From positions 2,009,001-2,073,000 of the forward strand of contig JAPEHQ010000007.1 of the NCBI GenBank assembly GCA_027405735.1: DNA of 64,000 nt, in the 5' to 3' direction. Of the stretch, positions 35,662 through 48,852 are shown one piece after another (position 1 is the stretch's first letter; each line of letters begins with the position of its first letter). The notes under the pieces are model-generated. The model saw nothing but the letters and a program-made list of their open reading frames with translations, ran no database searches and was not told where the DNA came from. The stretch is from Mucor racemosus (lineage: Eukaryota; Mucoromycota; Mucoromycetes; Mucorales; Mucoraceae). The position numbers were made by a program, and so were the translations under genes.

Positions 35662-38560
35662 TCAATTGGAAAAGGGAGGAACACCAATTAGTACACTATG
35701 TTCAGAAAAAGGCGGAATAAAGTAGAATCCTGCAATCAATACTACATAGCTTAGTACCAAGATGCTACCTTTAAAGTAATTAGCTTTGCCTTCTTGGTAG
35801 GTATACGTTAATAAAAACACAGAGAAAATCACGGAGATAACATCCCATCTTGGAAATACAAGACTAAATGTGAATTGCGATAATTCCTCTTTTCCGTAAT
35901 TGTACCAGACAGAAAATGCAACCATCGCAGGGATTTGTAGTAAGCAAACTTGCAATGCATAAGCAGAACCAATTTCCATACTTAGCACAATATTACCATA
36001 CAAGGCAAACGAAATAGCATTCATGAATTCAGTAATGTTGGGTACCAGAGCAAATAATGTTAATCCCAAGAATTTCTCGTCCATTGGGTGGTCCTTCATA
36101 ACTTCATCTACTGTATCCACTAGGATTTCGGCGATGATAGAATACAATAATGTACATCCAAACAAAATAACAAAACTTTTGGTTTTACTCCAATTAGGTG
36201 AATCATGCCCAGCTGCTTCTTCATCTTCGCCTTCTTCCTCGTTGGCATGAACATAAGCCAATGGAGGAGAGGGATCAGCAGCGGTTGAAGTACCTGTGGC
36301 ATTTACAATTGGGATCGTAGAGTTCCCAGACGTAATGGAAGCGTATGAAATTTGTGCTCCATCTTGCGGAGTGCCTCTAAGAGCAGCAATGCGTGAGCTT
36401 TCTGATGATTGCTCAGGTGGTGGAACTAATATATGCGCTGGATTGTATTGTATACTACTTGAGTAACCATGGGTTGATGCTTGAGGGTCTCCTTGACCTT
36501 GCTCGTCTTGCTGATGCATGGTTGTGGGAGTATGATGTATAAATTGGGATATGATATGTGTAGGCATCAATCTTTGATAATAAGTAGGTGCGGCATTTTT
36601 ATTATGGTTGCCATGGTTACTCTTCCATACCATGTCTACATGAGTATGTAAACTAAAGACAAGACCTATAACATAAGCCTATATAGGATAAAATGCGGTT
36701 AGTAAAAACGTCATGAATCATGTTGCCATTTAGTATTCTTTACCGAGGGTAAAATAGCTGCACAGAGCCACATGAGTGGTTTTACACTATTTTGGTAGAC
36801 AGGATCATGAGTCGGGTCCAGTTGATCATAATAGCACCTTGAGCATGCGATTGTGCCATTATTTGGAGCATCTGGACATCCCATACATTTCAATTCAAAC
36901 TATGCAACAAAGATTATTATCAGAAAATGACATATTTAACATGATAATACTTACAGAGCCAAACATTTGATAGAATAATGTAGGTGTAAGAGCGCCAATA
37001 ATTGCCATAATCAACATGGTTGATGTAACACCAGCACTCTTGGCATTAAATCGCTGTTCTTTTTGTTTAACGGCACCGCTCAACATAGAACAGCCAGGCA
37101 TTAATAAAACACCAGCCAAAAAACTTCCAATTAAAGCACCTTCAACTAATTCACTTTTACCACCGATTAAAGCAACGGCATATAAAATAATTTCAATAAT
37201 ACTACCAAATGTAGCATTAATGACAGCACCGACACCCATACTACTTTGAGCCGAAACACTGCTCACGCCCATACCTATGAAATAAGAAAGTGGAATGACA
37301 GAAGCCAAAGAAAGACCAAATACGATCGAAGAAGATGTGATGAAAGCATCAGGCAAATGTCTCTTAAGGACCCAATCATCAAATATAACAAAAAATACCA
37401 ACGGCATCAAGTTGATAAATATAATGTTGATACCATCAAATGTATATTTGTAGTACTGCAATCCAATTGCTTGATAAGTACAAAGCAAAATGACTGATGG
37501 CTTACCAGACACACTGGCAGCAATTTGAGATAAACCAGATGGACTTGATTTAAAGCGTAAACTGAGGGGATGACGATGTAAATGACGTACAAGAATATAA
37601 TTCAATTTTGCCATGGGTATTGAAACAACACACATCCAACATATAGCTGAAACTAAAAGCAGCAAAGGGGCTATAATACACAAATTTAGATCAATAAAAC
37701 GTCTCCTATATCTCGAAACAATAAACCATATTCATACCAATAAATACAAAAAATATGAGGTAATAAATACAAGCAGCAGGTCCTAATTGAATTGTATGCA
37801 TAATTGATTTGAATATATTCTTGTTGGATCTTTTAGGTTTCTTTCCAAGTAATCCAGTTTCTTCATCGTCTACAGTATCATTTTCTAACAAGGTACTACT
37901 TGACGAAGCGCCGCCGATTTGAGTTGGTGTGATTTCCACCTGACGTTCCACATAACGGCCAAATGGCCATAATAAATAAAAAGCGAGTTCTCTCAACACT
38001 CGACTATAATCTCTACCGCCAAATGGTATAAATAACATGGCAATGGATACAATAAAAATCGCTAATGATATCCACCAACCAAATAATATAAACCATAAAA
38101 TATTTCCAGGATTTAAGAATAAATCTGGCGCAGAAGATGGAGAAGAATGAAGGGCTCTATTAGCACTGCGAACTACAGATCGAGATTTCTTATATAAAGC
38201 AGGTTTCCAAATAGGTAAACCGAAAGGATGGCTTTTATTCATTGCCTAAATGTACATTTAGGAGATGCCATTTTAGCAAAATCGAAACCCAAATCTACTT
38301 ACCTCTTGACGATCTTTCAAAGTCATTTCTCTTTCAATACTATTTATTGATAGACTATCGTGATCATTGTCTTGATTTTCTTGGTTATCATCATCATCTT
38401 CTTCATCTTCATCTTCATCTTCTTCTCTTCCATCTTCGATTAAATCATCATTGGTTAAAGTACTATTTCTTCTATTTGAAGAGTGTGAAATAGAAGGCTC
38501 CAAACGATAGTTTCTTGATAAAGAAGAAGATGCTGACCTTTTCAATTTGGGAGGGCCCAT
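35662..38560 (-). CDS. VNX1: CAX-family cation/H+ antiporter, VNX1 type
   Basis: Five exons (38560-38303, 38245-37738, 37670-36955, 36899-36744, 36678-35662) encode 884 aa, close to yeast Vnx1 (908 aa). The N-terminus is acidic and cytoplasmic (a run of about 20 Asp/Glu near residues 45-65). Next come a first helix pair and the stretch CWMCVVSIPMAKLNYILV. The CAX alpha-repeat region follows (GAVINATFGSIIEIILYAVAL, then EGALIGSFLAGVLLMPGCSM). A Cys-rich loop has CMGCPD and CSRC. The C-terminal alpha repeat has PNITEFMNAISFALYGN. Vnx1 is a vacuolar low-affinity monovalent cation/H+ exchanger. The Glu residues in both alpha repeats are kept. The start lies 130 bp from the stop of the DBP6 homologue upstream. 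Confidence 0.85.
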
Positions 38561-38690
38561 CACTTTTTTTTTCTTTTAAAATTAATATACGATTATGTTG
38601 GAAGCAAAACAAAAAAGAAAAGAAAGGAAAAAGGAGATTAAAGATCTGGAGGGAAAAAAAAGAGATAATTTTTTAGCTGGGATTTTATTA

Positions 38691-40816
38691 TCATTCCGTG
38701 AGATTAGACATTGCTTTCTCATAATCAGGCACCAATTCTTTGAGCTTGTCTTTTTCTATCTTTAATGTCTTGACTTGGTTCAAATGTCCAGCATGACGCA
38801 ATATTTCCTTAAAGTGTCGAGCCTCCTGCATTTCAACCAATGTGTATGCTTCACCTTCTCTACCTGCACGCGCAGTACGACCTACACGATGAATGTATTT
38901 ATCCATATAGTAAGGCACATCATAAGAGATTACAAATTCAACAGAATCCAAATCAATACCACGACCAATTAAATCAGAGCAAATAAGTCTATCATAAACA
39001 GAAATTAGTTGCCATGGTAACCAAACCCTAATCCATATTACAATAGATCAAAAACTTACAAATCGATTTGTCCTTGTTTAAATTGCTTAAGCATTTGTTT
39101 TCTTTGTACAGGATTGAGATCACTAGAATATTCTTTCACACGAATACGTTTATCTTCTGGTTGTGTAGATTCATATGCCTCAATTAACATGTACAATTGT
39201 TGTGTAGATTCTACAGATTTTGTAAAGCATAAACCTGATTTGATACCCATTTGATGTAATAAATAAATAACCATAAGTGGTTTCTTATCAGTAGGGCAAA
39301 TTGTCATGAATTCCTTGAGCCCTTCTGGTGTAGTAAATTCTTGTTTCACATCACTACCGTCTTCATTTTGTACTGAAATGTATTCCGGTTCATTTAAATG
39401 CAATCCAGCAATTTTAGCAGGATTTTTAGTTAATGTAGCCGAGAATAAAAGTTTTTGAATCTATTGTGCATAATATTAAAGGTATGTCGTCATTTTTTAT
39501 AATGCAAAACTTACTGAAGGTGCTTTAGGCAAATCAAGATCTGTGTTAGGTAATGAATAAAATGTCTTTAAAAAGCTTGGTGCGATTGCATCTGCTTCAA
39601 TAACTCCATGATTGTCATATTTGAATTCTAAAGAAGGTGCATTGGGTTTTTGTTCTGGTCGAGTAGCTAATAAAATTTGATTTAACCAATCGTTATAACT
39701 TTGATTTAATAATCGATCTGCTTCATCAATGACCAAAAAACGAAGATGCTGAAGTGTGAAATTGGGTGTTGAAGTCAAATGATCCATTAAACGACCAGGT
39801 GTAGTAATTAAAATGTCTACTCTGCTTTTACCACCGGGATAGTTTTCTGTATTTCCCACTAGCGCATTTTGTTCATGTGCAAATGACTGCTGACCACTGG
39901 CAGCTGCTACTACTAAATTTGTACCTTTTACAAATGCATCAAATGTTTCTTTTACTTGTGTTACTAAATCTCTTGTAGGTAATACAACTACAGCTCTTAA
40001 TCTCGTCACTACTCTCTTTGACAGAATATCTACAATGGGCAAAACATAGGCTAATGTTTTACCACTACCGGTTGGTGCAGAAATGCAAAGATCACCGGGA
40101 ACTCTTCTGGTATCATATAAGGCCTGTCTTCTAAGAAATACAGGAATAACAGCCATTTGAACTAGAAGAAGAAAACGATTAGTTTGATCTGTCGAAATGG
40201 AATAGTTTTGTACAAATATACCTGCAAATAATGAAGATAACCCTAAATCTTGACAGCGTTCTATCAAATGTGATGAAAGACCTGCCTTGTCCAAACCACA
40301 AGAATCTTTGGGTGAAACAACAGTAGGTTGTAATAACCATTCAGGAATACCCATACTCTTTAATAGTTTTACTTCTTCTTTACTGTGTTTGCTTTTGGGC
40401 CCAAGCATGTCGGGAAAAGCTTCCAACGTTGGAATATCTTTTTCTTCAACCACAGGATCAATTTCCATAGCCTCAGTTTCCAAAATTAATTCCTCATCTT
40501 TTTCTTCTATAACCTCTTTATCCTTTTCGACATGTTCAGCAATTTCTTCGGCTGCTTCTTGGACAATTTCTTCAGCTGCTTCTTCAATAATTTCAGTCTT
40601 TTTTAAATTTTTGGCTTGCTTTTTCTTTTCAATTGGTTGCTCTACAGTCTTTGCTTTCTTTTCATTGTTGCCAGATGATGATTCCGATGTATCATCTCTT
40701 CTTTTTTTATTGCTAATACGAGCATTGAGTTTGTTAAGTCTCTCTTGCTTTTTTTCGAGCGAACGACTATCTTTTTCTTGATCTTCCTCGCCAGTATATC
40801 TTGCAATTGAAAACAT
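38691..40816 (-). CDS. DBP6: DEAD-box RNA helicase DBP6 / DDX51
   Basis: Four exons (40816-40222, 40161-39515, 39460-39060, 38988-38691) give 646 aa. The N-terminus is charged Lys/Glu-rich, with the landmark GIPEWLLQPT that precedes the helicase core in Dbp6. Helicase motifs in order: APTGSGKT (I), LPTRDL (Ia), TPGRLMDHL (Ib), DEAD (II), SAT (III), SDLIGRGID (V) and HRVGRTARAGR (VI). Dbp6 acts in early 60S subunit assembly in the nucleolus. The intron between exons 1 and 2 is 60 nt long and free of stops, so an unspliced form would add 20 residues in frame. Splicing restores the conserved run QMAVIPVFL. It lies 162 bp downstream of the STIMATE-family gene. Confidence 0.93.
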
Positions 40817-40978
40817 GCTGTTGTATTATATATTTATGATATCAATGAAAGCATCAAATATCAAACATTTCTCTTTCAAATTATAGGAAGAAAAAAATTT
40901 CGAAAGTCTAACCAGTCACTGGCGTTACATGCAAGAAACAACGAGATATTGGTATGAAATGTCAATTTACGACGGTTT

Positions 40979-41057
40979 TTATTTAGGTAAAAGAGGAGAG
41001 CGTTCATCATTTTCATTCTGATTTTCAGTATGTTCTGATGGATTCTCTGTATTAATG

Positions 41058-41098
<41 letters not shown>

Positions 41099-41968
41099 TG
41101 GTGATACTTTAACAATTGTATCAACAATCCAAAATTGAATGATGTTCATTATCAATGGAAATCTATTGTAAAAATTCAATTCAAAATGCCACAAAAAGCA
41201 ATCAAATGTACCTACATCAACATGACAAAAATAACTTGATATCTATAATTTCCTTTTGTCCATCTTAATACCCATTCACCCCAAGCGAATAGAAATGGTA
41301 AATAATGAAACATGCCATAAACACATAATTTCATTAGAGATTCAGCCAAAACAAAGATAAATGTTTGTTTAAACCATGGGATCAGCATGTTCTTTAGAGG
41401 CGGTGATCCATAATGTCCCGTTTTTACTTGCTTAACATGCAATTTCTCTAATGATTTTTGAATTAAGCGTAACCAGCACCATAAAATCAGGACACCCACT
41501 GTTGTATCGACTGCTACGTTCAAAAAATACCAAACACAAAGATTGGTTTTAGGTTTTCCATTACGAGGTCTTCCTGCAACATAGCTAATTGCTAAATTTA
41601 AGAAATGAATAACACCTGCTCCTGCAAATTGCTTGCTTACATCCAATGCCCTATTTTTAAATTAGAAACAATTCAGGAGTAAAAACGAGCAAAACTTATT
41701 ACCAAACAATTACAGGTCGTTGTGGTCTTTCTCTTGAACGTTTATAAAAAAGGGTTAATAAAGCTGTAGTTGCCAATGTTAATTGAACAAGAATAGCAAA
41801 AGAATCGAGTAATTTACAGCCTTCATCGTCTGGATGAGGACGATGATGTGGTGGTAATGGTGAACCAGGTTCTTGAGGAGGTAACTCACCACCTAGTAGT
41901 GTATAGCAAGCTTCATTTGTAAAAGCTTTACCCATATAGAGTAAGCTTTGTATTGACAAAGTAGTCAT
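40979..41968 (-). CDS. STIMATE/TMEM110-family membrane protein (YPL162C type)
   Basis: Three exons (41968-41703, 41650-41216, 41162-40979) encode 294 aa. The family core is clear: a helix ending before FYKRSRERPQRP, then WALDVSKQFAG, then HFLNLAISY, then WYFLNVAVDTTVGVLILW, then a last pair of helices ending MNIIQFWIVD. About five membrane segments are expected. Human STIMATE sits at ER-plasma membrane contacts and supports STIM1 activation; the yeast relative is vacuolar, so the location here is uncertain. The C-terminus holds 12 Asn encoded by an (AAT)n microsatellite and ends SPLLPK. The gene is intact. Confidence 0.88.
41058..41093. repeat. (ATT)n microsatellite encoding poly-Asn
   Basis: About 12 ATT units lie inside the last exon of the STIMATE-family gene. 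The tract is translated as poly-Asn and could vary in length between strains. Confidence 0.9.
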
Positions 41969-43731
41969 GATTTGTTTAAATAGAGAGAGAAAAAGAAGAA
42001 AGAATTATGAAACTTATTTATTGCCAAGTTTCATTAGAAAAGAAAAAAATAAAACAAATACCGCAAGCAGTAGTATGCCAAGGTAGTCGGGTCACCTAGA
42101 GAAGAAAGGGGCAACAGAGATCGAGAACAAAGCGGGGAGGTCACTAATAAAGGAAAGCCGTTCATTCACAGCTTTCTTTCCACGTGCATTCTTACAATTA
42201 CCATTCGACGTTCTTTTGGATTCGTTAACTACATTTGGTTATTTTCTGTATCCGAGTTAATTTAAACAAGAGTGTCGATCAACAGTTTTCAATGTTGAAT
42301 ATTTCTGTCAGAAAAAAAAAAAAAAAAAAAAAAAAAAGGCAAATTGTTTGAATCTTGATATTTCCACCAAATGTATTTAAAATTACAAAACAAAAACTAC
42401 AAGCATTAGAACCATAAGCCAGATGAAATTTTTAACTACTAAACGTACCGATAAATGTTCAAATTAAGCCCACAAAAATTCTTTGAATACGAAATATAGT
42501 ATGTTTCAAATCTTCAATTTTGCTTCAATACTTGTTCTTATTGTCCTCAATTCCAGAATATATCCCCAGGAGATTTGAATTAAGTTCAATGCCAATACGC
42601 ATGAATGAAATCAATCATGTAATCGAAGTACACTATCTAGTGTTCACCACAGAGTCGCGAATTTGATATACTTGGAACTTGACTGAAACATACGAAACTT
42701 GCATTTCCTACTCTTCAAAATTTTGCTTCACATGGCTAAATGAATGATATAGATAGCCAAGAATAACGAATACCACAATATACGAAAACGTCTTGAATTT
42801 ATTAGCATTTTTAAAGGATATTAACGGTTTAAATGTCTCAGTTACACCAAAATAGCATAAACCAGCGCTTTAAATGACGCAAATCTCTAGCTGCTGGAGA
42901 TATCTAATGCTCTAAAGCCTACAGAACGATCGACTTTATCCACTTAATGTATTATGTTGCAATTTTAATGATTTTTGAGGACAATTTTTTCATCTTGATT
43001 TTTCATGAGGTATCCCTCATCTACAATCACATTTTGGACAAAATCGCATTTTAAATTGGAAAAACGACACATTTCAATAAGGTATATATTAATACTAAAT
43101 GATCACAAAACCTCACTCTTTCAACTTCAAACATCAAATCATGGTATTACGGCATAATTTTTTGACTTTTTCCAGAAAAACCACAATTTATATTTTGCTC
43201 TTTTTAGGAATTTTTGTGAGTTGAATTTGTTTTTTAACATCATCACTAGGTGCGTCTTCTAAAACACTACAGATAATATTTAATCAGCATGTCTTGCTTC
43301 ATATATGTTTTAAAGAGATATGATTAAATAGCTATTTGAGAAACACAAAATGATCATTTTCTTAATTTGGAAAAGGTTTTGATGATTTGAAATATTTAAA
43401 TCCCGCTTAGAGTAAAATCGACCAAATATTATCAATTTCTTCTACTTTAATTAGGTAAATATTCAAGTCTAACGCAGTGATTTATGTCTGTTTTTCTCAC
43501 TCTTCGTATTTCATAAAATTGTAAATCTCATAAAAAAGGAAACCCGTACTAATATTTTATTCAAAATAATCAATTATTTCCGCTTTCTTTCACTGTGCCT
43601 ATTCATATTATACTTTGACATATCATAACTCAATTTGTATTTTTAAATAATAAAGCTACTATTTATTATTATTATTCTCGATATATAATATATTTAATTA
43701 AATAAAAAAAAATGATAATGATGCTTTTTCA
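41969..43731. other. Gene-free stretch with 26-nt A-run
   Basis: No gene or recognisable mobile element was found in 1.7 kb of AT-rich sequence. A CACGTG E-box core lies near 42181, some 210 bp upstream of the STIMATE-family start. An A homopolymer of about 26 nt lies at 42312-42337. Confidence 0.5.
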
Positions 43732-44580
43732 TTAAAATTGATCGATATGGTTAATTACAGCATTTCTCCATGCGAGTAGCTGGGGAATTTGGGAAATGAA
43801 CTTTAATAAAAGCTTCACGGCTGTTGGAACATTAAGTGCAAGGTGCTGAATTCTGAACAATATCTCTTTGTGTTCCACAAGTTCCTCGAAAAAAATTGTA
43901 TTTTCTAATTTCAAAATGGAATCGTTAGTATGTAAATCCCTCCCAAAAAAAAATGCTTTACCATAATATCGTAAACAAAAAACTTGATTTTTAATACCAG
44001 AGGGATATCCATTCAACATATCTGCAATCATTGTATAGAGCTTTTGGATGTCATGTCTTTCCTTTTGAACACTAGTACGATCATTGGCCCCACCTGAAAA
44101 CTCTGCGAAGCCTGCGGATACCTTATGATTGCATACCTTGAACACTATTTATCCGATTTCGTTTTGTTAGTGGCATAGTACTTCCTTTAGATTCATCCCA
44201 TCTCTACAGTATTATTCACCGATAAGAACAGCTAATTTGTTATTACAATAGTGGTGTACACGGCTGCCGTTCTTTCTAGAGTAGTGGAGCTCAATGGGGG
44301 GTTTTTTGGAGATTCTATCAAATCAAAGCTAGATATTGGTTTAACAACAAATAAGATGACGTAAAATTATATATTAAAAGGTTGCTTACAAGTGCCGAGT
44401 CAAGTTTTCAATGATTCCAATATCATATTCACCAATGATATCATAATCTTGTTTATATGCGTGCTCATATACTTTCTTAATACATATTTGCTTATAGTTA
44501 CTTAAATAAATATTTAAAACTTGATTTTTTTGGAAAAATAAATGTAAAACATGTTGCACTACATCTTTAATTATGCACAA
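43732..44580 (-). pseudogene. Broken multi-exon gene remnant, unrecognised family
   Basis: The remnant starts at 44580 with an ATG (64 residues to a splice donor near 44391), then a segment at ~44330-44160 that reads as protein but contains an in-frame TAG and a frame shift, then an open segment from ~44145 to 43732. The last part carries the stretch GFAEFSGGANDRT followed by charged helices. I recall similar frames in other Mucorales predicted proteins, but I cannot name the family. An Asn-Arg-Ile before the Glu of AEFSGG faintly recalls the spacing of PD-(D/E)xK nucleases; the Lys is not there, so this is weak inference. The upstream end abuts repeat R1 copy C. Confidence 0.5.
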
Positions 44581-44599
44581 ATAGGATGTTTATTTATTA

Positions 44600-46410
44600 A
44601 TTTCGGTATTTTCCATTGCCATATATACTGATTTTATCAAAAATTTCAAAGAATATCTGGAACAATTGATGCAAAATAGATTGACCGCGTACGAATTTTC
44701 ATTTATGTATTTCCACAGCAACTCAAGGAGGCTAAACCTTTTGCAATTCTATTGATCAACATTAGAAGTACCTGCCATTGCAATGGGAGGTCATTTGTTG
44801 TATCCATATTCGTCGAGAACTGGTGGGTTTACGGACCTTAGTAGGCGTAAATAGCAGATAGCCAACTTGTTGCTCAAACTTACCAAATGTACAACGACCC
44901 ATAAAAGCTGGTATCTGAAATACTCGTAGTATCTATCTATATATATATATATATATCCATGAAAAGTGGCAGCTTATTTGGATCAGTATTCAGTAGAGAT
45001 CATATTAAAATTGTGTTTCAAAAAATTTGTGCAGTAAGCTGTAGGTGCACTTTGGCAATGGGTTTCTCAATACACAGTAGGTTGTGAATGTTGTTCTTTG
45101 AGATCAGCATATCCAAGATATGCTTATACTCTCATATAAAGTTGAAAGTTATTAGATTTAAAATTCACTGAGATAAGGCTTCTATTATAGATTTCTTACG
45201 GTTGTAAAAAGTAGGTTTCAGGTGGGTTTTAAATGGGTTTCGAATTTTTTCGCCCAATATTGAGTCAAATTATGTAAAATCTTCAAATAAGATAGATCTA
45301 ACTCCAAGCTACTCTGTATTTTTTGTTTCAGCAAACAATATTGATTTTTGGTCGAGATAATTAAAATAATAGTTTTTATCACAGCTTAAAAGCTGTCCCA
45401 AAATCGTTATGAAAAAATGGACGAAAAATGATTCAAAAAACAAGATTGTTTAAATGCTCATGAACTGCAAAGTAAGTAGACCTAACGTATTAAATAGTTT
45501 TTGTACAGTTTTAAATTTTGCATCCATCTATATAAAATTCGAAAAAAAATTTCACATAAAATTTTGCGCAAAATGCAATTGAAATTTTGGAGGTTTTTTG
45601 AAGATACACGTCACTTTTTATAAGCATACTTAAAATATAATAAACTGAAATAATGCGCAAAAAAATTATCTAACGATCGAGCTATTGCAAAATCTTCTAG
45701 CTGCATTATTTGTAGAGGAAGCAACATTTTTGTCCAAATTTTTTTCTGTTTCAGAATTTGGGATGAGGGTATACAAGGGAAAAATGGACGCCAGAAATGG
45801 AGGTACCTTTTTGTACATATTTTTGAGTATATCTCCACGAAAAATCAATATTTCGAAAAACTCTAAATTGGGTCTGAGAGAGCTCAACAAGCTGGATGAC
45901 ATGAATGCAAAAAAAATGTTACTCAATTTAACCAATATTTTGAAACTTACTATATAAATGCCCAAAAAAATGAAAAAAATAAAAGTACTCAGAATTTTTT
46001 ATATTCAAATATGTTATAGAGCGCTTTAAAACAAGTAAACTTCATTATTGGAAAGTGGTAGTATAGCTTAATTTTTTCTGGAGATATGAAGCCTCAAAGT
46101 TTTCAATACATTAGCAGTAAAATACGCGTAAAAAATCTGAAACCTTAACATTGAAAAATTAATACCAACTGCAAAAAGTAGGATATTTCCGGATACTCAT
46201 TTTTGGATTAAAGCTGAACATCTCAGGTACATTGGCATATAATTTTTTCTTGGTGCTATTTAATGAAAAAAAAAAGTAGATCAGGGATGAAAAGTGAGAC
46301 CCAGTTTTTAAGGAAAAAGCAGTGAATTTTACGCGTTTTTGAGTCTTTTGTGAGATATAAAATAAATTTAAGAATAGGTAGCATAATGCGACCAATTCAT
46401 GTCTGTTTAG
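44600..46410. repeat. Dispersed repeat R1, copy C
   Basis: This 1.8-kb copy is uninterrupted in the area where copies A and B carry insertions, so it serves as the reference for both. The right-hand 400 bp is nearly the same as in copy B. Confidence 0.8.
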
Positions 46411-46549
46411 TAGTGCCTAAAGTATATCCTAAAAATGTTTAATATGAGGTTAGTTATAGAAAAGAGAGCACGCTCCGGTGTTGAAGATTGAAAACTATGA
46501 AAAATTAATTTTTTGAAAATTTAAATATTGCTCGACCAGATACCTACAG

Positions 46550-47331
46550 TTTGTTTCTTAATGCTCTACTCGAGAGATTTTAACTGATTTAATTGTATCT
46601 AAAAGTTCATTTGCTTTTTTACTAAGCTCTGGTTCCTCTACATTCACTGCTGCCATAATGTCTTCGTACTCTTCTTCCGTTATTATGTTTGACTTCAGCG
46701 ACTGGATTATTGCTTCTGAAGATAAATCGATAATGTTTTGATGGCCTACCCTATGTAGAAATCCAATTAGAACATAAATCAGTGATGAGATTATGATTGC
46801 GATTTACTTATCGGATGCCAAATTAATTGCTTGTGCCATTACTTTTTCCATTCCTTCATTATCAGAAAGTGTTGAATTAGAGGATGAATTTGAGCCAGAG
46901 GAGTTAAAAACCTAATTATATTGTATAACGAAGTTGATATTAAAGAAAAAAAGAGTACTTGTTGTCATTTCATACTCTTCTTGCTTTTTCTCTTAAGCTT
47001 TCATTGACTAATTGCTGTATTGAAAAAATTGTGGTACGCGCTTCATTGTCTATGTTCTCTTCCAAGATCCGATCTTTGCGATCTTCCCAGTACTTTACGT
47101 ATCGTTTTCCAAAGCTTGAATGTTTATCATGTCGCGTCTGTAGTAATATAAAAAAGAAATTAATAGCTGTTAATATGTTTATAATTTAGTATTATACATA
47201 CCTCAAAAACCTTATCGGAATCAAAGGCAACTTTGGTTACTTTGTTCGTTTTTTTTTTTTTGTAAAGCCAATAGCAAATCTTTATAACTAGCGTTCGTTA
47301 CATCTTAGTCGTCATCAACATAGCTTGCAAA
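46550..47331 (-). pseudogene. Four-exon remnant, unrecognised protein, N-terminal stop
   Basis: Exons at ~47331-47202, 47137-46976, 46911-46808 and from 46750 down to a stop near 46550 join in frame. They encode motifs such as SYKDLLLALQKKKTNKVTKV, FGKRYVKYWEDRKDRILEE and EEEYEDIMAAVNVEEPELSK. An in-frame TAA lies near the N-terminus, just after a Val-Asp-Asp-Asp, and no alternative ATG is seen, so it is probably dead. The product is unknown. It may be the upstream half of the remnant at 43732-44580, separated from it by R1 copy C. Confidence 0.5.
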
Positions 47332-47337
47332 AGAAAA

Positions 47338-47837
47338 ATAGTTTAATGTTGGACTTGGTGTGCAAAAGCTGGTTTCCACCCACTATAAATATTTGTAATC
47401 ACTTTTCAATCCATTTATTCTTGTTTTTGGTCTGTTATTGTTCAATGGTAAACTTGGAGCGTTAGATGCAGGAACCAAATATCAAACCTAGGTTAGGCTT
47501 ACATATATTTCCCAAAACAATATGGGAATTTATTGAAATTTTAAACGAAGTGATTGAAAATAAAAAATAATAGTTATTGTTTGTCATTGCTACTTGTCCT
47601 TGAAAACCTGCATTCATGCTAGGAGAACTTCATTTCTGTCCTAATAATGACTAGCATTATTTACGTATAGTTCATTGGCTTCTGTATTATAAATAGCATT
47701 TACTCATTCGTTTAGAGCTCAAGTCTATCACATAAGATTTGCCCTGACAATGGCCTATCACACCTTTGATTCGCTTGTCTTAACTTTTTTATACTTGTTT
47801 TATTGGTGTACATACATAATGATATGTTTATGTTAAA
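47338..47837. other. Gene-free AT-rich stretch
   Basis: No feature was recognised. Confidence 0.4.
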
Positions 47838-48355
47838 TAAAACTAGAAATTTAATGAAGTAAAGAGATATCGTTTATTAAAAGAAAATAAAGAGTGTTTA
47901 TATACTAATTGAGTTGAGGGAAGTAATGATGATGTGATAAGGATTATAGGTGTTATCTATTATACTAGTGTGGCAGGATGGTGGGATATCATGCTGTAAT
48001 ATCATGCTGGAACATCATGCTTGAGAGTTGTTGGGAAGTAGATCTTATTTTTATAAAGAGAAAAGTAATAAAGAGACTAGTAGTGATTCAATCACGGAGA
48101 ACGTAGGGTCGTCTTTATTATGAAATGAAAAGGGAACCAAGAACTATTAGGTCTCGGTTCTTGAAGATATGGATAATACTACAATTTCTATTAAATGTCA
48201 GTTCTAATAGGAATTGAAACTAAATAAAAGGGCAAAAACCGACAATGCTGCAGCAACCGTGGGTCCGTTGATGTTTAATTGACTTGAATTTCGGTCTCTG
48301 AGCTATTGTTTTGCTTTTGGATTTGGCATCTGGTTAAGAATGATACATCAAATGT
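47838..48355. repeat. Dispersed repeat R2, longer copy
   Basis: It starts near AAATAAAACTAGAAATTTAA and ends near CATCTGGTTAAGAATGATA. A shorter copy at 52235-52498 shares both ends but lacks ~230 bp of the middle. The missing middle part recurs alone at ~768-975 inside the long-TIR element. It may be an LTR or a non-autonomous DNA element; neither ends nor target duplication are clear enough to decide. Confidence 0.6.
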
Positions 48356-48396
48356 ATTGATTTTTTTTTAAAAAAAAACTATCCTTGCCTCAGAAT

Positions 48397-48466
48397 TAGC
48401 ATTGGCGTCGAGCCGGGTTTTGCCAGCCAAATTTAATAGTATAAGCTGGGCTCGACAACATCCCCA
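48397..48466. mobile_element. Ultra-short hAT-like MITE (70 bp), copy 1
   Basis: The left end is TAGCATTGGCGTCGAGCC. The right end, read as complement, starts TGGGGATGTTGTCGAGCC. Flanks CTCAGAAT and ATCAGAAG match at 6 of 8 positions and keep T at position 2 and A at position 7, as hAT target duplications usually do. Confidence 0.6.
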
Positions 48467-48639
48467 ATCAGAAGAACCATGCAATGCGTCTAGCTACAGT
48501 ATTAGGCCCAACTTTGTAGCAGACTGGTTACCGAGCCTTTTTTAAACCAGAATGAAAACCCTCAGATATGCCCAAAGTTCTATTTCCTACATGTGAGTGC
48601 TGATTCGTATATACTACTACTACAGCCGACTTGTGCTGC

Positions 48640-48850
48640 ACAAGATGATTTCGTTACGCCTAGGTGGGCTGCACACTATAGCCTGAGCTGTTGTGCCCAC
48701 TGAATATGCTAAAACAATAACAAGATGCACATGGGCACAACAAAAGAAACTGCACACAAGCACAACGCTAAGCCTGTATGTGTAGAATTATAGATTCTGT
48801 CCATGTGCATGACATTAATCTCATGTGTTCATAATAGTAGAATTGCCCAT
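48640..48850. repeat. Degenerate TGCACA/TGTGCA motif array (copy 2)
   Basis: This matches 1985-2330 in the same orientation and abuts the TIR at 48853. It is shorter than copy 1. Confidence 0.5.
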
Positions 48851-48852
48851 AA

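Noticed and set aside
40287..40781. 164-aa Ser-rich plus-strand frame
   Set aside because: Antisense shadow of the Lys/Glu-rich DBP6 N-terminus.
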